Origin: Nautilus pompilius
Taxonomy: Eukaryota; Mollusca; Cephalopoda; Nautilida; Nautilidae
DNA length: 64,000 bases
Reading direction: 5' to 3'
Assembly: GCA_018389105.1 (NCBI GenBank)
Contig: JACATO010000591.1
Location: 2,466,501 to 2,530,500, forward strand
Shown: positions 49,866 through 63,198 of the stretch, one piece after another
Numbering within the stretch: the stretch's first letter is position 1
How the letters are laid out: each line of letters starts with the position of its first letter
Program-made: the position numbers and the translations under genes
Notes under the pieces: generated by a model
What the model was told of the DNA's origin: nothing
The model's database searches: none
What the model saw: only the letters and a program-made list of their open reading frames with translations

Positions 49866-52599
49866 GCTTAAATATCAAGATAATTATTACTGCAGCAAAC
49901 AAATTATATTTGGATTCCACAAGTTTTATATACTTTAATCTTAAAGTTAAAAGGTCTGTTTTATCCTGAAAGATTTACATATATACAGATAGTGAATTTT
50001 AAATATAAAAAAATGATTATGGATTAAAAGAAAATTACCTTTCTAGTAGTGACCAGCTTAAGAAATCAGCACATAGCAGCACCTTAGATTACAGCAACTT
50101 TAACAGTTCCAGAAATAAGCCAATATCCTTTTTTACCATTAAGCACTTTTTAAGCAAAATGGAATTCATAGCCATGATTTTTGCTTGAACACTTAACTTT
50201 AACAAAAAATCAAAGTGCTAAAAGGATAAAATGAATAATCTTTGACATTTAAATTGCATAGCTCAGACAGATGGCAGAAATAGTTTTATGAAATGAAAAA
50301 TCTGAATTAGAGTTTTCTAAACATAACCACAAAGTCCAATCTATCTAATGGTTAAATGATTTCATTTGTATACAGTGATTTCATGTTTTATTTAAAGAAT
50401 TTATTTCTACATGTCTTCATTTTGTTACTGAACTAGAAATTGGTTTTAATTTAACAATCTTTTCACTCTCACAGCAGAAACAAATGGATGCAATCCAAGA
50501 AAACTTTTCTTTTAGGTGCACAAATACTAATATTGCTTATTTTAACGATTTGTCATGTAAACCACTTCACAAGTTCTTGATATGCACAGTCGACAGTAAT
50601 CTCTGATCAATTTGTTAGCAAGGATCACTCAGCAGCAATGCCGCACATGAGGGATTAAAACAAAAACAAGAGAATAGATATGGCATTCTTTAGTCAATTT
50701 AAATATAAGAACACTGGATTAATAAGTGAAAAGGGCAATTAAAAAAGCATTGTTTGGTAACATCCAAATAAAGCACAAACTATACATTATTTTATTTCAT
50801 CATGACTAGGACAGGAAAATCAATCATCATAAATACAGAATTAAAAAACACTCATCACTGATTAGTTTCAAATAGAGATCAACATTATAGATATTAATTT
50901 CCAAAGTCGATAAATATATATACATATCTTTTCTCCTCACAACAAAAACACCTTCAAATTCTTTATAAACAATTAAATTTGAATATTTCCATAACTGATT
51001 ATTTAGCTTTAACTTGACTTTATGTTTCTAGAATGTCAATAAGAAATTTTGAAGCAAAATGCATTCCTGCTTTTGTAAAAGAAAACCTCTGGTAATCCAT
51101 TTCAGATTATCTGCCTAGCATTTGGTGCATTTGCTAAAATATCAAACTACCAATTATAACCACAAAAAACTAGTGTTTTGTAGCCAGTTTTTTAATTACA
51201 AGTTAAAAGGTCATTGTTTCATCTTAAAAAAATTAAACCTGCAGGGAGTAAATTTTCAACTTCTAAAAATGAATGAAAAAATCATTCATTAATTCTGCTC
51301 TTAATCATCAGTTTCCACACCCCCTCTCTATCTCTACTGAAAAGCACTTTTAGGCAGCAGTCTAAGAAAGCTGATGTGACCCTTACTTTTAGGAAGATGG
51401 CAAATGTAACATTTATAAAGAGACAATTTATTGAACTATGCCTGTTCCCTTCAACTCTAAAACAAAGCAAGCTTGCATTATTTACAGCATAAATGTCATC
51501 AACAAGGTAAAAATTATGAAAAGACATTCAAAAGTATTTTAAAGTCCGTGCACAATTTCTATATCAATCATTAATTATCATTACTAACACTAAAAACTTT
51601 AAAAAATACATAGAGAATGGCAAATCAATATTTAGAAATGTTTGATGAAAATGTTCCTCATTAAAAGTTTGTATCTGTAAACAAGAAAATTTAGCATTAC
51701 TTTGTTTTTTTCTTTTATTTAAATATTTCAATAATAAATAGATTTAAAATACAATTATTAATTGATTTTAATTTTTTTTAATTATTAATGATATCTTATC
51801 CAAGTTTATCTGTTTTTGAAAGCAAGTCCAGCCATGTGATTTGTACCCTTTGAAATTCAGAAATTCTGTACATGAAGAAATACAGAATTGCTCAAAAATC
51901 CTTGAAATTTTTTAAATAAGCAAATAATTTTTTTTAAAGTCTTTATTTAAATTAAAACTAAACTGTATCCAAATATTTTCCCAAAATGAATCTTTAAAAC
52001 CTTTTCATACTTTTATGTAGAGCACAGACTTTAAATTAATAGCAATATGTTCAGTGAATGGAGGATACTTATTACAATATTATTACAAAGATGTTCTACA
52101 CCACACATCAAGCTGAGTGGAGTTAAAATATATATAGCTTCTGAAAAGTCAAAATAAAGCATATTCATTAATTTCTTGTTTTTAATTCTTAAAACCACAT
52201 GAATTTAGAAAGCTGACTAAAAATTTATGCATAAAGATAAAAGGATAACAACTTTGGATAAATTAGAGGACAAAAGTAGTGTGTGTGTGTTAATCATATT
52301 GCGTTCTCTACTAATATGAAAGATATTATGAAAACAAAAGTAGAGAGGTATTTAGCCTGTTAAAGCTATATTTGTATATGGTTTTTCGTTATATTATTTT
52401 CATACATTCAAATAATTACTCAATCAAGTGGATATTTTCTAATAAGAACATAGCAACTTCTATGCTGCTATTGTTTAAGGGAAAAAATTATCCAGCAAGA
52501 ATAAAGTAGTTACTTTAATCATTGAAGGCTTTAAATCAAGGTTGTAAATGATATCAAGTTTTCAAGACACTGAAATCCAAATTTATGGAAAAATATTGG

Positions 52600-53230
52600 G
52601 AAGGAGGCACAACTGAAAATAAAGTTAACAGCAATGGAAGAAAGAAAAACAGTTAAGGACTTGTGAATAAACTGCAAAAGAACATGAATATGGAAGTTAG
52701 GAATCTGCAAGAAAGGTCCTGAAGCAGCAGAGTTGGCAAAAAATCACTAATTAAAGCATCAAAGTCTATAAAAACATAATGCTTATAGAGAAATCTAAAT
52801 ATGAATTGTTTGGGTGCAAGAAAGGTCCTGAAGCACCAGAGTCAGCAAGAAATCACTAATTAAAGCATCAAAGTCTTTGTAATGCTTATAGATAAATCTA
52901 AATAATTCTTTGGGTGCAAGTAGTTTATTCAAAGACCAGTATATAATTAAGATATAAAAAGTTTTGGGGTGTATATCTGAGTGGAGTTGGCAAATTGGTT
53001 AAAAATGAAAGAATGGATGCTAAGAAATACATGAAAATTTTTATTCATTACACCATACCCAAAGAATATAATTTAATTTGTGCAGGTTTTATATTCCAGC
53101 AAGACAGTGACCCCACTAAGCACAAGCAAACCTGTTATTGGTTACATGCAATCTAAGGAAACCAGAGAAACCCTTACATAACTGCTTTGGCCCTCTCAGA
53201 ATCCTGAAGTTTTTGGAACTTAGTTCCTTA
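52600..53230 (+). pseudogene. Tc1-like transposase remnant
   Basis: Broken frames give, in family order: a WSDESK-like block EKSKYELFG near 52795 (an IS630/Tc1 motif), SGVGKLVKNERMDAKKYMKI-like residues at 52985-53040 in two frames, CAGFIFQQDSDPTKHK around 53090-53125, matching the Tc1 block FQQDNDPKHT with the second catalytic aspartate, and WPSQNPE at about 53190, matching WPSQSPDLNPIE. The third catalytic position is lost and there are many frameshifts. Part of the gene (52707-52915) is tandemly duplicated. Confidence 0.75.
52707..52915 (+). repeat. Tandem duplication of about 109 and 100 bp
   Basis: Copy 1 (52707-52815) and copy 2 (52816-52915) both begin GCAAGAAAGGTCCTGAAGCA and share AAATCACTAATTAAAGCATC and AAAGTCT, with the latter part of copy 2 shortened by about 9 bp. 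A third GCAAG follows at 52916. The duplication lies inside the Tc1 remnant. Confidence 0.92.
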
Positions 53231-53640
53231 ACATTCTGCTGAAAAATTTGTTTCAGAGTATGGTTTTACCTGCATATGAAGTGCACATTTTGTCTTTAAC
53301 TTTTTAAATATTATTACATTTTGGCATGTAACATCATATCGCTTGTTTTTTTTAATGAAAAGAAATTGGTGTTAAAAAAAACCTAACTTGTTTCCATAAT
53401 TCATGCCAGTATTGCATAATTCTAAGAGGACAAAATATTATTATTAAATTATAGTATATATGCTTGCTTACATTCTTCAAACAAATTGTTGCATTATATC
53501 ATTTTCAAAAAAAAAATGGGATTAAGAGTAAAACAGAGATCGTAAATCAGTAAGATTACAACACCTTTCTATTATAGATATTATTTACAATAAGCAGGCA
53601 GAATGGTTTTCTCTTAGAGACACTGTAGTCAACAGTTTGC

Positions 53641-53730
53641 AACTAGAGGCAATCAAATGAAACGCAGCAGAAATAGCATCATCATAATGGTATCTGGACC
53701 CTGAGTTTCATTTGAACATCCCTTACTACT
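53641..53730 (+). repeat. Short hairpin repeat family, copy D
   Basis: The left arm is CAATCAAATGAAACGCAGC, the middle AGAAATAGCATCATCATAAT then GGTATCTGG, and the right arm GAGTTTCATTTGAACATCCC. The orientation of the middle matches copy B. The right arm is complete. Confidence 0.8.
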
Positions 53731-54694
53731 ACTTCAGGTTTCAAAACTACAATTAATAATCAAATATCGATGATATAGTTTTATATAAATAGTCTAGAAA
53801 CCCCCATCTTGTCTTTTAGTTCTTTTGAATTGAAAGATCAAAATTCTTACAAATTCAAACAGCACGATACACAAGTGAGTCATAAAGAAAAAACTGATCT
53901 TCTGGACAGGAGAGTTATGGTTTTGGCTACGTTTGAACTAAAAGTCCCAAAATTAATGCCATAGTTTTTTTATTTCAAGTATTTCTAATTATCAAGTAAA
54001 TTCTGTTTACTTAAGTGTTCATTTAAGATTGAGGGGAGGATAATCTAAATGCTTTTTAATAGCAGTGATTTCAACCTCACCAATGTTTGTCATTAAGTTG
54101 TGTTTTCATAACATGGTAGTAGTAAACTAATTATTATAGCTAAAGAACATCAATCTGCAGATGTTATTTATACAAAAGGTAAAATAAAGAGGTACATATA
54201 ACATTTAAAGACAAAATAAACCCCATCTTGTTCTTTTAGTTAAAAGCATAACATTTTTAAAATTTTCCTTGTTTTATATATTATGATTTCCCATCAATAT
54301 CACTACAAAATCTTTCCTTGAAAACAATAAAATAATGATGCAAATAAAATATAAAGTACAAGAATGTTATACAAACATTTGTAAAACAGCAAGATAATAG
54401 TTTTAAAATCAAAAGTAGTTTCTCAAAAACCCAAATGCACAATTATTCTAAATTCAGAGAAAAAAGCAACTTTTTTTCTAAAACATCTTTTTTCTATATA
54501 ACCTTACCATAGGCTCTTATTATACACTGCAAGACACTAATGATAAATTACATCTTTGAATATTTAAAGATGAAATTTTATGGTAATCTATTTTTAACAC
54601 CCAATGAATATATAAATTTACAGATTTTACCCTATTCACAAAACACCCATATAATAGTTTTCTGCAGTATTAGTGGTAATTTCATAACTACACC

Positions 54695-54772
54695 AGTCGC
54701 TCATCCTGAAACTTGGCTGGATACCATTACAGAGATGGTATTTCAGCTTGGTTTCATTTGAACCCTCCTAGT
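54695..54772 (-). repeat. Short hairpin repeat family, copy E
   Basis: The left arm is decayed (TCATCCTGAAACTTGGCTGG); the middle GATACCATTACAGAGATGG is itself palindromic around ACCATTACAGAGATGGT; the right arm TTGGTTTCATTTGAACCCTC is well kept. It lies about 1 kb from copy D and in the opposite orientation. Confidence 0.8.
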
Positions 54773-57275
54773 AACATAGCTCCAAAATTATCAGATTTTA
54801 GCCAGGTTTTCAATAATTTAGAGTTTTTACTCTAATCTTCTTTTTAAAGAGACTCTTAAGCATTTGAAAGTCTATCAAGATATTATCACATTTTGAACAA
54901 TTTCCATAGCAAAAACCACATTTATCAATAACTGTGCATGTGAAAATGTTCAAATTACACACGCACAAACACACCACCACTTTAAAATTAACGACAATCT
55001 ATGTTTGAACAAACTGTCGCCATTATTAGGATTAGTTATGACTTTTGTGGTGCACAAAGATTAATTTTATTATTTGTAAGATTGATTTTAATTTAGTCAA
55101 AAGCTTGAGCTGGGACTGAATACACATTCATATGGTTACCAAGTTCTGAAACTAAGTAATTTTTTTTAAAAATCACTCTTTAGGTAATATTCTTTCTTAC
55201 TTCATTATTTCTTGTAGACTGTACTTCATCTGTATTGACAAGAACATGAAATAACTATAGGTATTGATTTTGCAGGAACACAAGAGACTGCCTAACAATG
55301 CTCCACCTTAGAATTTGTACTGAGACTTACTTCTCTCCAAATTCTGAGTTCCACTTATTGAGTCTTGGCTCCCAATGGCTGTATTACATCAAAGAAACCA
55401 CTATCTAATTTAATTCAAATGATAATGTTGGTCAAGTCTGAATTTTTCAAGAAACTTTTCCTACACAATTAATATAAACAAATATAAGTACTTTCTGTAC
55501 AAAATACTTAATTTAAAATTAATAAAATCTAAGTCATGCTGATTTCTTTATACATGAAATAAAGATGTCACTTAAATAAGATTTTAGTTGCTTTTCAGTA
55601 CATCTGACAAAATCTCTGCATACAGATTAAGGAAGTGAAAGACAGACAGAAATAAATAAGGCAAGATTTAGTCCTCTAAGTATCAAGTGGAATCAGATGA
55701 TAACAAGAGATTCCACAGAAGCTTAGCAACATAAGCGAACAAATTAAATGCCTGGTAATAACACATTGCATTAGCCTAGTACTAGTTAGGTGTACACAAG
55801 CTGATAAATCACACAAAATCTGCTTCCAAACACAAACAAAAATGAAGTCAGTACTAAGATGGTTTTAAAGGGAGTAATCAAAGTCTATATCTAATTGTTT
55901 GACAGACTGAACAAAACAGATCTTTACAGATAAGTGGTCCTTGGATCATTTAAAACAATGTTTTCTTGTTGTCTGTAAATGGAGATTTCTGCACCTCAAA
56001 AACCAATCAAACCACAACAGATGTTCACTTTAACAAAAATCATGCCAAGCACAGCACAGCACCCCACTTACCACCAAAAGTATATGACATCAAGCAGCTT
56101 ATTAATTCCTTCTAAGCAAAAAATCTTTCAAAAAAAAAAAGTTGTTTTGCTTTTGTAAAGAAATAAACATTCCACAACTCCATCAAGGATAATAAGCAAA
56201 CAATATCAAAATGGTGCGTTAAACTTACCAATATTTAAATTTTTGTTTTGTTTTGTTAAAAAAAATTGAACCAATCTCTATCATGTTTCTGGCTCCACAT
56301 TCTGAATTCTTCCGAAGAAATTCCTCTGGTCTTTAATTTTTCTTTTCCTTTTACACAATTTATCCCTTCAGAACTTTGAAAATTTTAAGTTTCAGCAAAT
56401 GATTATTTACATTTCTCTGTAAATTATAAGAAAGATTTTTTTTTGTTAACTCCTGAATTGGTTGAAATTTGTAATCTACCTGCCAGACCTTTTCTTTACT
56501 TTGCACTTAAATTGATCAATAAAAATCAGAAAAAATATTTTGATAAATTATTAAACTGAACTATGAGTTTTTCAAGTAAAAAAAAAAAAAGACAATCACT
56601 AGTAGAGCATATAAAATATTAATGTAATGTAAATACTCTTATGAAATCATTTGACAAAAATAAAAGTATATTTCGAATGTTCTTTTGGTAAATACTACTG
56701 GAATGACAGCAACTCTGATAAAATTTGTGATAATAATTTAAAAACAGTTTTTCCTTATTTGGGATTAAATCTACCCTTTAAAATGTAACATGAGCCCTTA
56801 ACACAACATTTAGAGTCAATATTTGATAATGTGCAATAGAAAAAAATAAATACATTGCTACTAGCATTCAATTATTCTTCCCCCTATCAAGAATGCAAGC
56901 AGCATAAAATGTCTCTCAGAACAATCTATGTACCAGACTGCTCAGTTTCCATCAAAAAGTCAGTCTGAGCGAACAAAATGTAATTCTATTTTTGTCATTT
57001 TTTGAAAACATATTTCTTGGCTGAGTTTAGACAAAAAGAATTAAATAAAACTGCTAATCAAGTGGGCATTACTTTCTACAAAAATAACTCTATTAATGAT
57101 GAAAATACAACTTGAATTTTTGTATATGGTTCTCAAAAGTTGTAATTTCACTTAAGTATGAGTACATGGATTCTGAATAAGACAGACACATTCAGCTGTT
57201 GCAGGATCAATGAAAGAATATTCTTCTTAGAGTACCTGTTCAAAGATAGCACATTTAAATTCCTGGTTATTACAA

Positions 57276-57290
57276 GATGATGATGATGAT
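57276..57290. repeat. (GAT)5 simple repeat
   Basis: Five perfect GAT units. Confidence 0.8.
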
Positions 57291-57336
57291 AACAACAAGG
57301 GGGGTTTCAGAAAATAAAGGCAAAAATAAATAGCAC

Positions 57337-57420
57337 AACCTCTTTTATCTGAAAATTCAAATAATGGAAACACCCATTATACAGAAAAATTTGTTGTCTC
57401 TCGCAAACAATCAATTATTC
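57337..57420 (+). mobile_element. Possible Tigger-like terminus
   Basis: The sequence AACCTCTTTTATCTGAAAAT, then TCAAATAATGGAAAC, ACCCATTATACAGAAAAATT, resembles the terminal repeat of Tigger/pogo elements that begin CCTCTTTTATCCGAAAATTC with CpG changed to TpG or CpA. No right end or coding block was found. Confidence 0.4.
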
Positions 57421-59884
57421 CGAATTTCTGTCATAGTCCCAGTGTCAGAGTAGAAATTGCAGTGATGAATAAAATGTCGCCAACATGCTAGTTTTGCTTC
57501 AGTTTCCCATGCCAAACTCCTTTAGTCATTTACCAACTCCACTATTTACTCTTGTTCACAAGGTGAATTCAGCACATTACACATCTATTAGATTACTACT
57601 ATGTTATTTTTTTCTTTCTTCTAAAAAGCTTTAAAATTTAAAAGCAAAAAAAAATTTTTTTTAAGCATTGTTTTTATTTAAACTCTATGGGAACTATTCC
57701 AATCAGTAATATTCCAAAACACAAAATAATAATGATAATAAACTGTGAACTAAAACAATATTTTGCCAAAAGATAATAGTTGAGCAATGTATTCATGGCA
57801 GATACATCTGCTGTTGCTTATTTTTTAATCTCTGCAACCAATAAGCCATTTGCTGATCCTTCAAAAGGAGAATCTTTTGTTCATCAGCATAAGAAGAAAG
57901 CCATTACCACAGGTAACAGACATGTCTTTCTTACAGTCTGATAAGCCTATCTGCTGGCTGCTTTTCTGTAATGACAATAATTATCTTGACTTGAAATGCC
58001 GCTTTTTTCAGTCTCCATAGGAATGCTGTGAATGTTTCCTTATGTTCCATTTTATATCTACCATTGATGTCCATCGTTTAATTACCTTTTTTAACTTTGT
58101 TTCTTCAAATAGTCCACATGCCTCAGTGAAAATAAATGGCTTTTTAATTAACACTGCTTAGCAAAGTGTTTTTTCCAAAGAATAATGCCCGCTTTTTCTA
58201 TAAATTTGTTGTTTTGTATTTTTGCTTTATTAAATTTTTTTTTTTACATTTTAAATTAAAGCAAGATAATACTCGGCAATTTAGAGAGACGATAGCTATA
58301 TTTGCTTCACATGAACTAAAGTTTACTTCAAACAAGGAGTGATTTCCTACATTTGAGTTTTTAGCTCATCTTTACAGTAAAACAAAGCACAGTTAGTATT
58401 TAAAGCTAATTTTCACAGTATAGCTACTTTCTTTTCCTCCTAGAATTCCATCACTAGATGATGTCAAAAGTTCCTTAAAATGAAATTCTTATGTTAAAAG
58501 GCTCTAATTGGTGGTCAAAATCACACAAAATCCATATTAGTATCTATGATGTCTCTCTGCATTATTATGAGGAAGAAATATTTCTTTTTTTTTCCATTCA
58601 GTCTCCTCAAGGGAGACTGACTTGGTGAGCAAGAGCAGTGCCAAAGTTATCTATCAGAGCATTATTCTGTACCACAAAAATCAGATATTGCCAACTCTGG
58701 CATGGAAAATTCTTCATTTATAAATGTAGATGGAAACCCAAAAAATCGGCTAGAGAAATAAAATAAAACCAAACCATACCAGAGAGATTCATCAAACAGA
58801 GTCAACGTTCACAGGGAATCAGACTTGGGTCCCCAACCTTGGCAGTCCGGCATATGCAACAACTATTAAGTAAAACATCTTTCCTTCCTTCTTATTAATA
58901 AATAGGTAATCACAAGAATTCTGTGACCAGAGTCACAAGTTCAGAATGCAGAAAATCCATGCAACTATACAAATGCTACAGAATAAAATTAATTCCAATG
59001 TAACTGATGGCAATCTTGTAGATATTAGATTTTTGCTTAAGACACAAAGTATTCTGTAATGTAGTAGTCAAATTTCTGGTACCAAAATTTCTCTACAAAA
59101 TCTGTCATTTTTTACCTTTCTATTATACATCAGAAATTCCAGGTCAAGTATTCTTAATGTCAAAAGGTAACTTTTGTGAACAAAATAACTCTCAAATTAA
59201 AGATGTTTTTAAAGAAACTCTAATATACATATATCCCATTTTCCAGAGATTATTATGTACCATTGTATTGCTAGCACTCTGCTTTAGCCCACACAACACC
59301 AACCTCTCAACTTTATACTAACACTTCAAGATGCAGTTATTCATTATGTGGCCTAGAATTTAATTGTATTATTTTATCATCTTTTATTTTTATTTTTTCT
59401 CAAAAATATTTTGGGTAGGAGCATTTGCCGAACCAACCTAGTATGAGAGTTTCCAGTGATAATGTTGAAAGCTGCAATCATAAGGATTTGCCACTTATGT
59501 TAATGGGGGGTCATACAAAGAACAAAACAAAACAAGAATGGAAACTACTGACCTACAGTAAGACATCTACTTCAAATGACATTACTACAATTCTAAACAG
59601 AATAAATCCAGAATTTCCCATCAGCTTATTAACATTAAGATAACTAATGAACTTGTGTTTCAGCAAGCTTTCCCTGTCAACCACCACCAATGTAGTTTAA
59701 AATGAAGAGCATAGAGTGCTGATAATGATAAGAAAAGATTATTGGAATGTAGGTTCATTAGTTGGTTTAGCCACTCCAAGGTGATGAAAAATACTAAGAA
59801 TATTGTCACTTAATCAACAAATAATTGATAATTAACCAAACAAATGGAAAACTTATTTTTTTGTCAAAAAGAACTAAAATATTG

Positions 59885-59900
59885 CTCTCTCTCTCTCTCT
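59885..59900. repeat. (CT)8 simple repeat
   Basis: An uninterrupted CT microsatellite in a T-rich context. Confidence 0.8.
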
Positions 59901-60184
59901 GTTTTCCATATTACAACTTTTATCAACAAATTAATTTATCCAGATTAACACAACCAGGAGCAACAATATGGCTTAGAGATCAAGGAATGCATTGGAGGTG
60001 GAGAGCAACAACACTGGCAAAGAGAATGGAGTTGTCAGAGTTCAAGTCATCTGCAGCTGATCAACACATCACATTTTCCCAGTGTTGGCCCAAAGACCAT
60101 TATAATGCAAATAAAGCAGATTTCTTCTATAAGCTGATGCCAGATGAATTCTTCCACCAGGTGGCTAAGGAATCTTCTAGACCA

Positions 60185-60510
60185 CACACATCCTGAGGAA
60201 GGCAGGCAGAGCTGACAAAAGCTAAACAGATAAACACCAGGAAGAAGATGAAAGCATTTATAGCAGTTAAGTAACTATAATTCTGTGCTTTCATTAAAAA
60301 TTATTTGATTGAGGATGGAAGGTGTCAAAAGTAATGGTATTGAGAAGATTCAAGAAACTGAATCAGTATTCATACTTTTGTGACCATAATCAAGTGATTT
60401 TACTCTACATTTTTGACTTTCTACACTATAAATTGAATTTTTCCTTTCATTTCCTTTCTATTTGGATTAGTGAACTGTGCGCTAAGTTAAATGTTGTATT
60501 TCCTGAATAC
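60185..60510 (+). repeat. Dispersed repeat, inverted arm 2
   Basis: It shares with the minus strand of 48360-48790 a series of blocks in the same order: GGCAGGCAGAGCTGACA, GATGAAAGCAT, TAACTATAATTCTGTGC, GTCAAAAGTAATG, CAGTATTCATACTTTTG, ATTTTACTCTACATTTTTGA and TTGGATTAGTGAACTGTG. This arm has small indels relative to arm 1. The sequence just upstream (59980-60185) is GC-richer with an open frame of 123 codons and may be part of the same unit, but I cannot identify it. Confidence 0.8.
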
Positions 60511-62346
60511 ACTCTAATAGAAACATCAGTTTTTCACCACTCTAGATTAAGGCAGTTTCTTGATGGCTCATATGACCACCAATGCTTAAAAAATGTTCAT
60601 TGTCTAAGGAAGATAAGAGGTGCATGCAAATGTACCTTTTTCAACCCTTTGAAGTAGAAACTATTTCCTTTCCACCATAGCAAGGTATCTTTTTTGCCTG
60701 GCTAGTAGAAGCAAGTTAAGATATTCCTTGATCTCTTTCTCTCTAACAGCTGTTTTCCTGTGGAAAAACTGACAGTTTAATCATTCAATTTATTAATATT
60801 TTAAAGTAAAATTAGTTAAATTAGCAACTTTTGATCAGTCAACACAGACAACATTACTAAGAATGAATTGGGCAAAAAAAAAAAAAACATGGAGAAGTTT
60901 CTATATCATGAAAATCAGACTTTAATATTAAATACATATTCCATACTCAAAACAAAGTTTTACATCTTTTTTTAAATTCCTATATTATATAACTTTACAT
61001 ACTGCAAGAGAATATCCTAATAATAATGTAGTGCAATATACACATTCCACACAATGATCATCTCTGATTTCAGCCAACTTTTAAAGATTTCTCAAAGTCA
61101 ATTTATCTTTTTTTTTTGTTTTGTTTTTTCTTCTTCCACCAAAACAGTACATTGGAAAAATGTTGCAATATAACAAGATCCCAAAATTTACTGAATTGAA
61201 CGGTTATTCAGGACGTTGTACTCTTTAATTTTCATTAGCAAATAAATTTTTATTAAGATTTTGGGAAAATAAATAAAATTTGGACACATCTGTCTGTGGG
61301 AAAGAGGCAGCCCTTTAGACCTATTTGTTGTCTTACTTGTGATGATACTATATGTACAGAAATACATTTCAGGTTTCAAGTAGAAACAGGCCAAAATTTC
61401 TGTTATGAATTTTATTAATCGGTTATGAGCCATTTTGATAATCAACACAACCCTAAAATGTACCTAGTCAACCCTCTACTTTCAGCATTTTGAAAGGTTT
61501 AGCCTTTACTTCTCATTTTTCAAATGTCACAAATCATTTAGCAACTTCTCATTGCCTTAGTAAAAAGATTCTGGTTCCAAAAATTCTATCTAAATAAAAG
61601 CTACTGCTGCTAAACCTAATTATTATCATATGAAATGCAATTACAAAGTTAAAAAATCAAATCTTTCTACACTTTGCAAAATGTGCTTTTATAAGCATGC
61701 TTAAAATTTTAAAATGCAAGCTAATTACATATTCTTCTGTAATTGCTAAAAGATTTTCACTAGAACCAAATCCATTTAACTTGTAACCTTAAATAGATGT
61801 GGGTTAGTGTAATCTGCTTCATCATAAGAAAAACAATTTTAAAGTCTTACAGTTTTAAACTAAGAGATTCTAACAATCAAAACATTTACACTTTTATCAA
61901 CTTTGGGTGGAACAAAATTATCAAGAAAACTTATTTCACTTTGTAACACTAAAGCTAAATTTTATACTTAAAAATGTAAACTTCAAAATCTGTCATTTAT
62001 TTTTTCAACATATATCCATATAGGATTATGGTTTCATACTTTGGAAAATTTCATCAATTAACAGAATTTTTCAAATGAATGTAGTTTAGTTAGAATTTTC
62101 CAGCCATGTGATGTAATGTATGTTACTGTACAAATGTGATCTGCATAATGTTATCACCAAATATTGTTTTGATAAAGCCACATATCTCATAGAAAAATAA
62201 GTTCTAAGTAGTAGTAGGTACTGTTCCATTTTAGCATGGTATTTCATTCCTCACCCACATATATATAATATAATATCCTGGTGCCATGTCTGCTACTAGA
62301 AATGCTTATGATTTTGAGGATACGATGTTTCCAAATCAACTCAGTA

Positions 62347-63198
62347 CTGTAATACCTTGGTTACTATATCATGACATTCTAAGGGTTTCAGAAAAAAGTC
62401 TATAGTAGGTGAGGTATTTCATTTTTTTTTAAAAAAAAAATATAAAACTACAGTTTACAAAATTAAGTACCAGAACAATCAACAATCAATTATATTGCAT
62501 GATCAGTAAAAACTTGAAAATGTAAAAGTTTATACTGCAACAACAACAAAAAAGACGCATTCATTTAGTCACTTTCGCCAACATGATTTGCTCTTATCCT
62601 TTTTTTCATCAAGTTCCACAAATCAGAATCTTCACCAATCACATTTCCACCCTCATCAATAGGTACAATCTCTTCATCAGAACCACTTTTATCCTCAAAA
62701 AAACAGACTCAACCAACTCCACATTAGCATCATCTTCAAAATCAATCAATTCACACAGACGCAAATGCACATGCTTCTTATTTTTAGTGGCATGGAGCTC
62801 AGATTCATGTTTGATCCAGTCTCTCAAAACTGACCTGACCACCCCGATCTCGTGCGGCTTTGCTCTTATTTCACCTAGCTTCCACCATTTTTCAATTGCT
62901 TTCAATTTGAAATCAACTGAAAACTGACGACATCTTTTCTTTGGTGGGGCCATCCGGAATAAACTAAATGTGAAGATACTTTATTGGATGTACGTAAGAG
63001 TTCACAAAAATCCAAGACTCAAAACTCACTGACTCAGCTGCAGTAGTGATGTAGCAAACCAAGCCACCAAAACAAACAAATCAGTTTTTCATGAATACCT
63101 CGTGTAGTACACCATGGCGTTCAAAAGTCTTCACAAAAAAAGTACATTTCACTTGCCACCCTCGCTTACTACACCAAATAGTAACTGAGGTATTACAA
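62347..63198 (-). mobile_element. Pogo-type element, internally deleted (MITE-like)
   Basis: Flanked by TA (62345-62346, 63199-63200). The left end is CTGTAATACCTTGGTTACTA; the right end, inverted, is TTGTAATACCTCAGTTACTA, nearly identical over 20 bases. Length is 852 bp. The coding strand is minus. A truncated relative is at 20586-20869. Confidence 0.88.
62565..62953 (-). pseudogene. Deleted pogo transposase: DNA-binding N-terminus joined to acidic tail, one frameshift
   Basis: From ATG at 62953 the frame reads MAPPKKRCRQFSVDFKLKAI, then EKWWKLGEIRAKPHEIG and VRSVLRDWIKHESELH: a basic start and psq-type helix-turn-helix typical of pogo/jerky-like transposases. An acidic stretch LCELIDFEDDANVELVESVF follows. 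A T run then shifts the frame; in the next frame an acidic tail ends GEDSDLWNLMKKRIRANHVG, ESD and TAA at 62565-62567. The CENP-B-like second domain and the DDE core are absent. Total about 129 codons. Confidence 0.75.

Noticed and set aside
58590..58625. Hairpin CAGTCTCC/GGAGACTG
   Set aside because: It has a perfect 8-bp stem, but no T run or other feature gives it a function in an animal intron.
58820..58860. GGGTCCCCAACC, a possible hAT end
   Set aside because: Only about 12 bases match, without partner end or target duplication.
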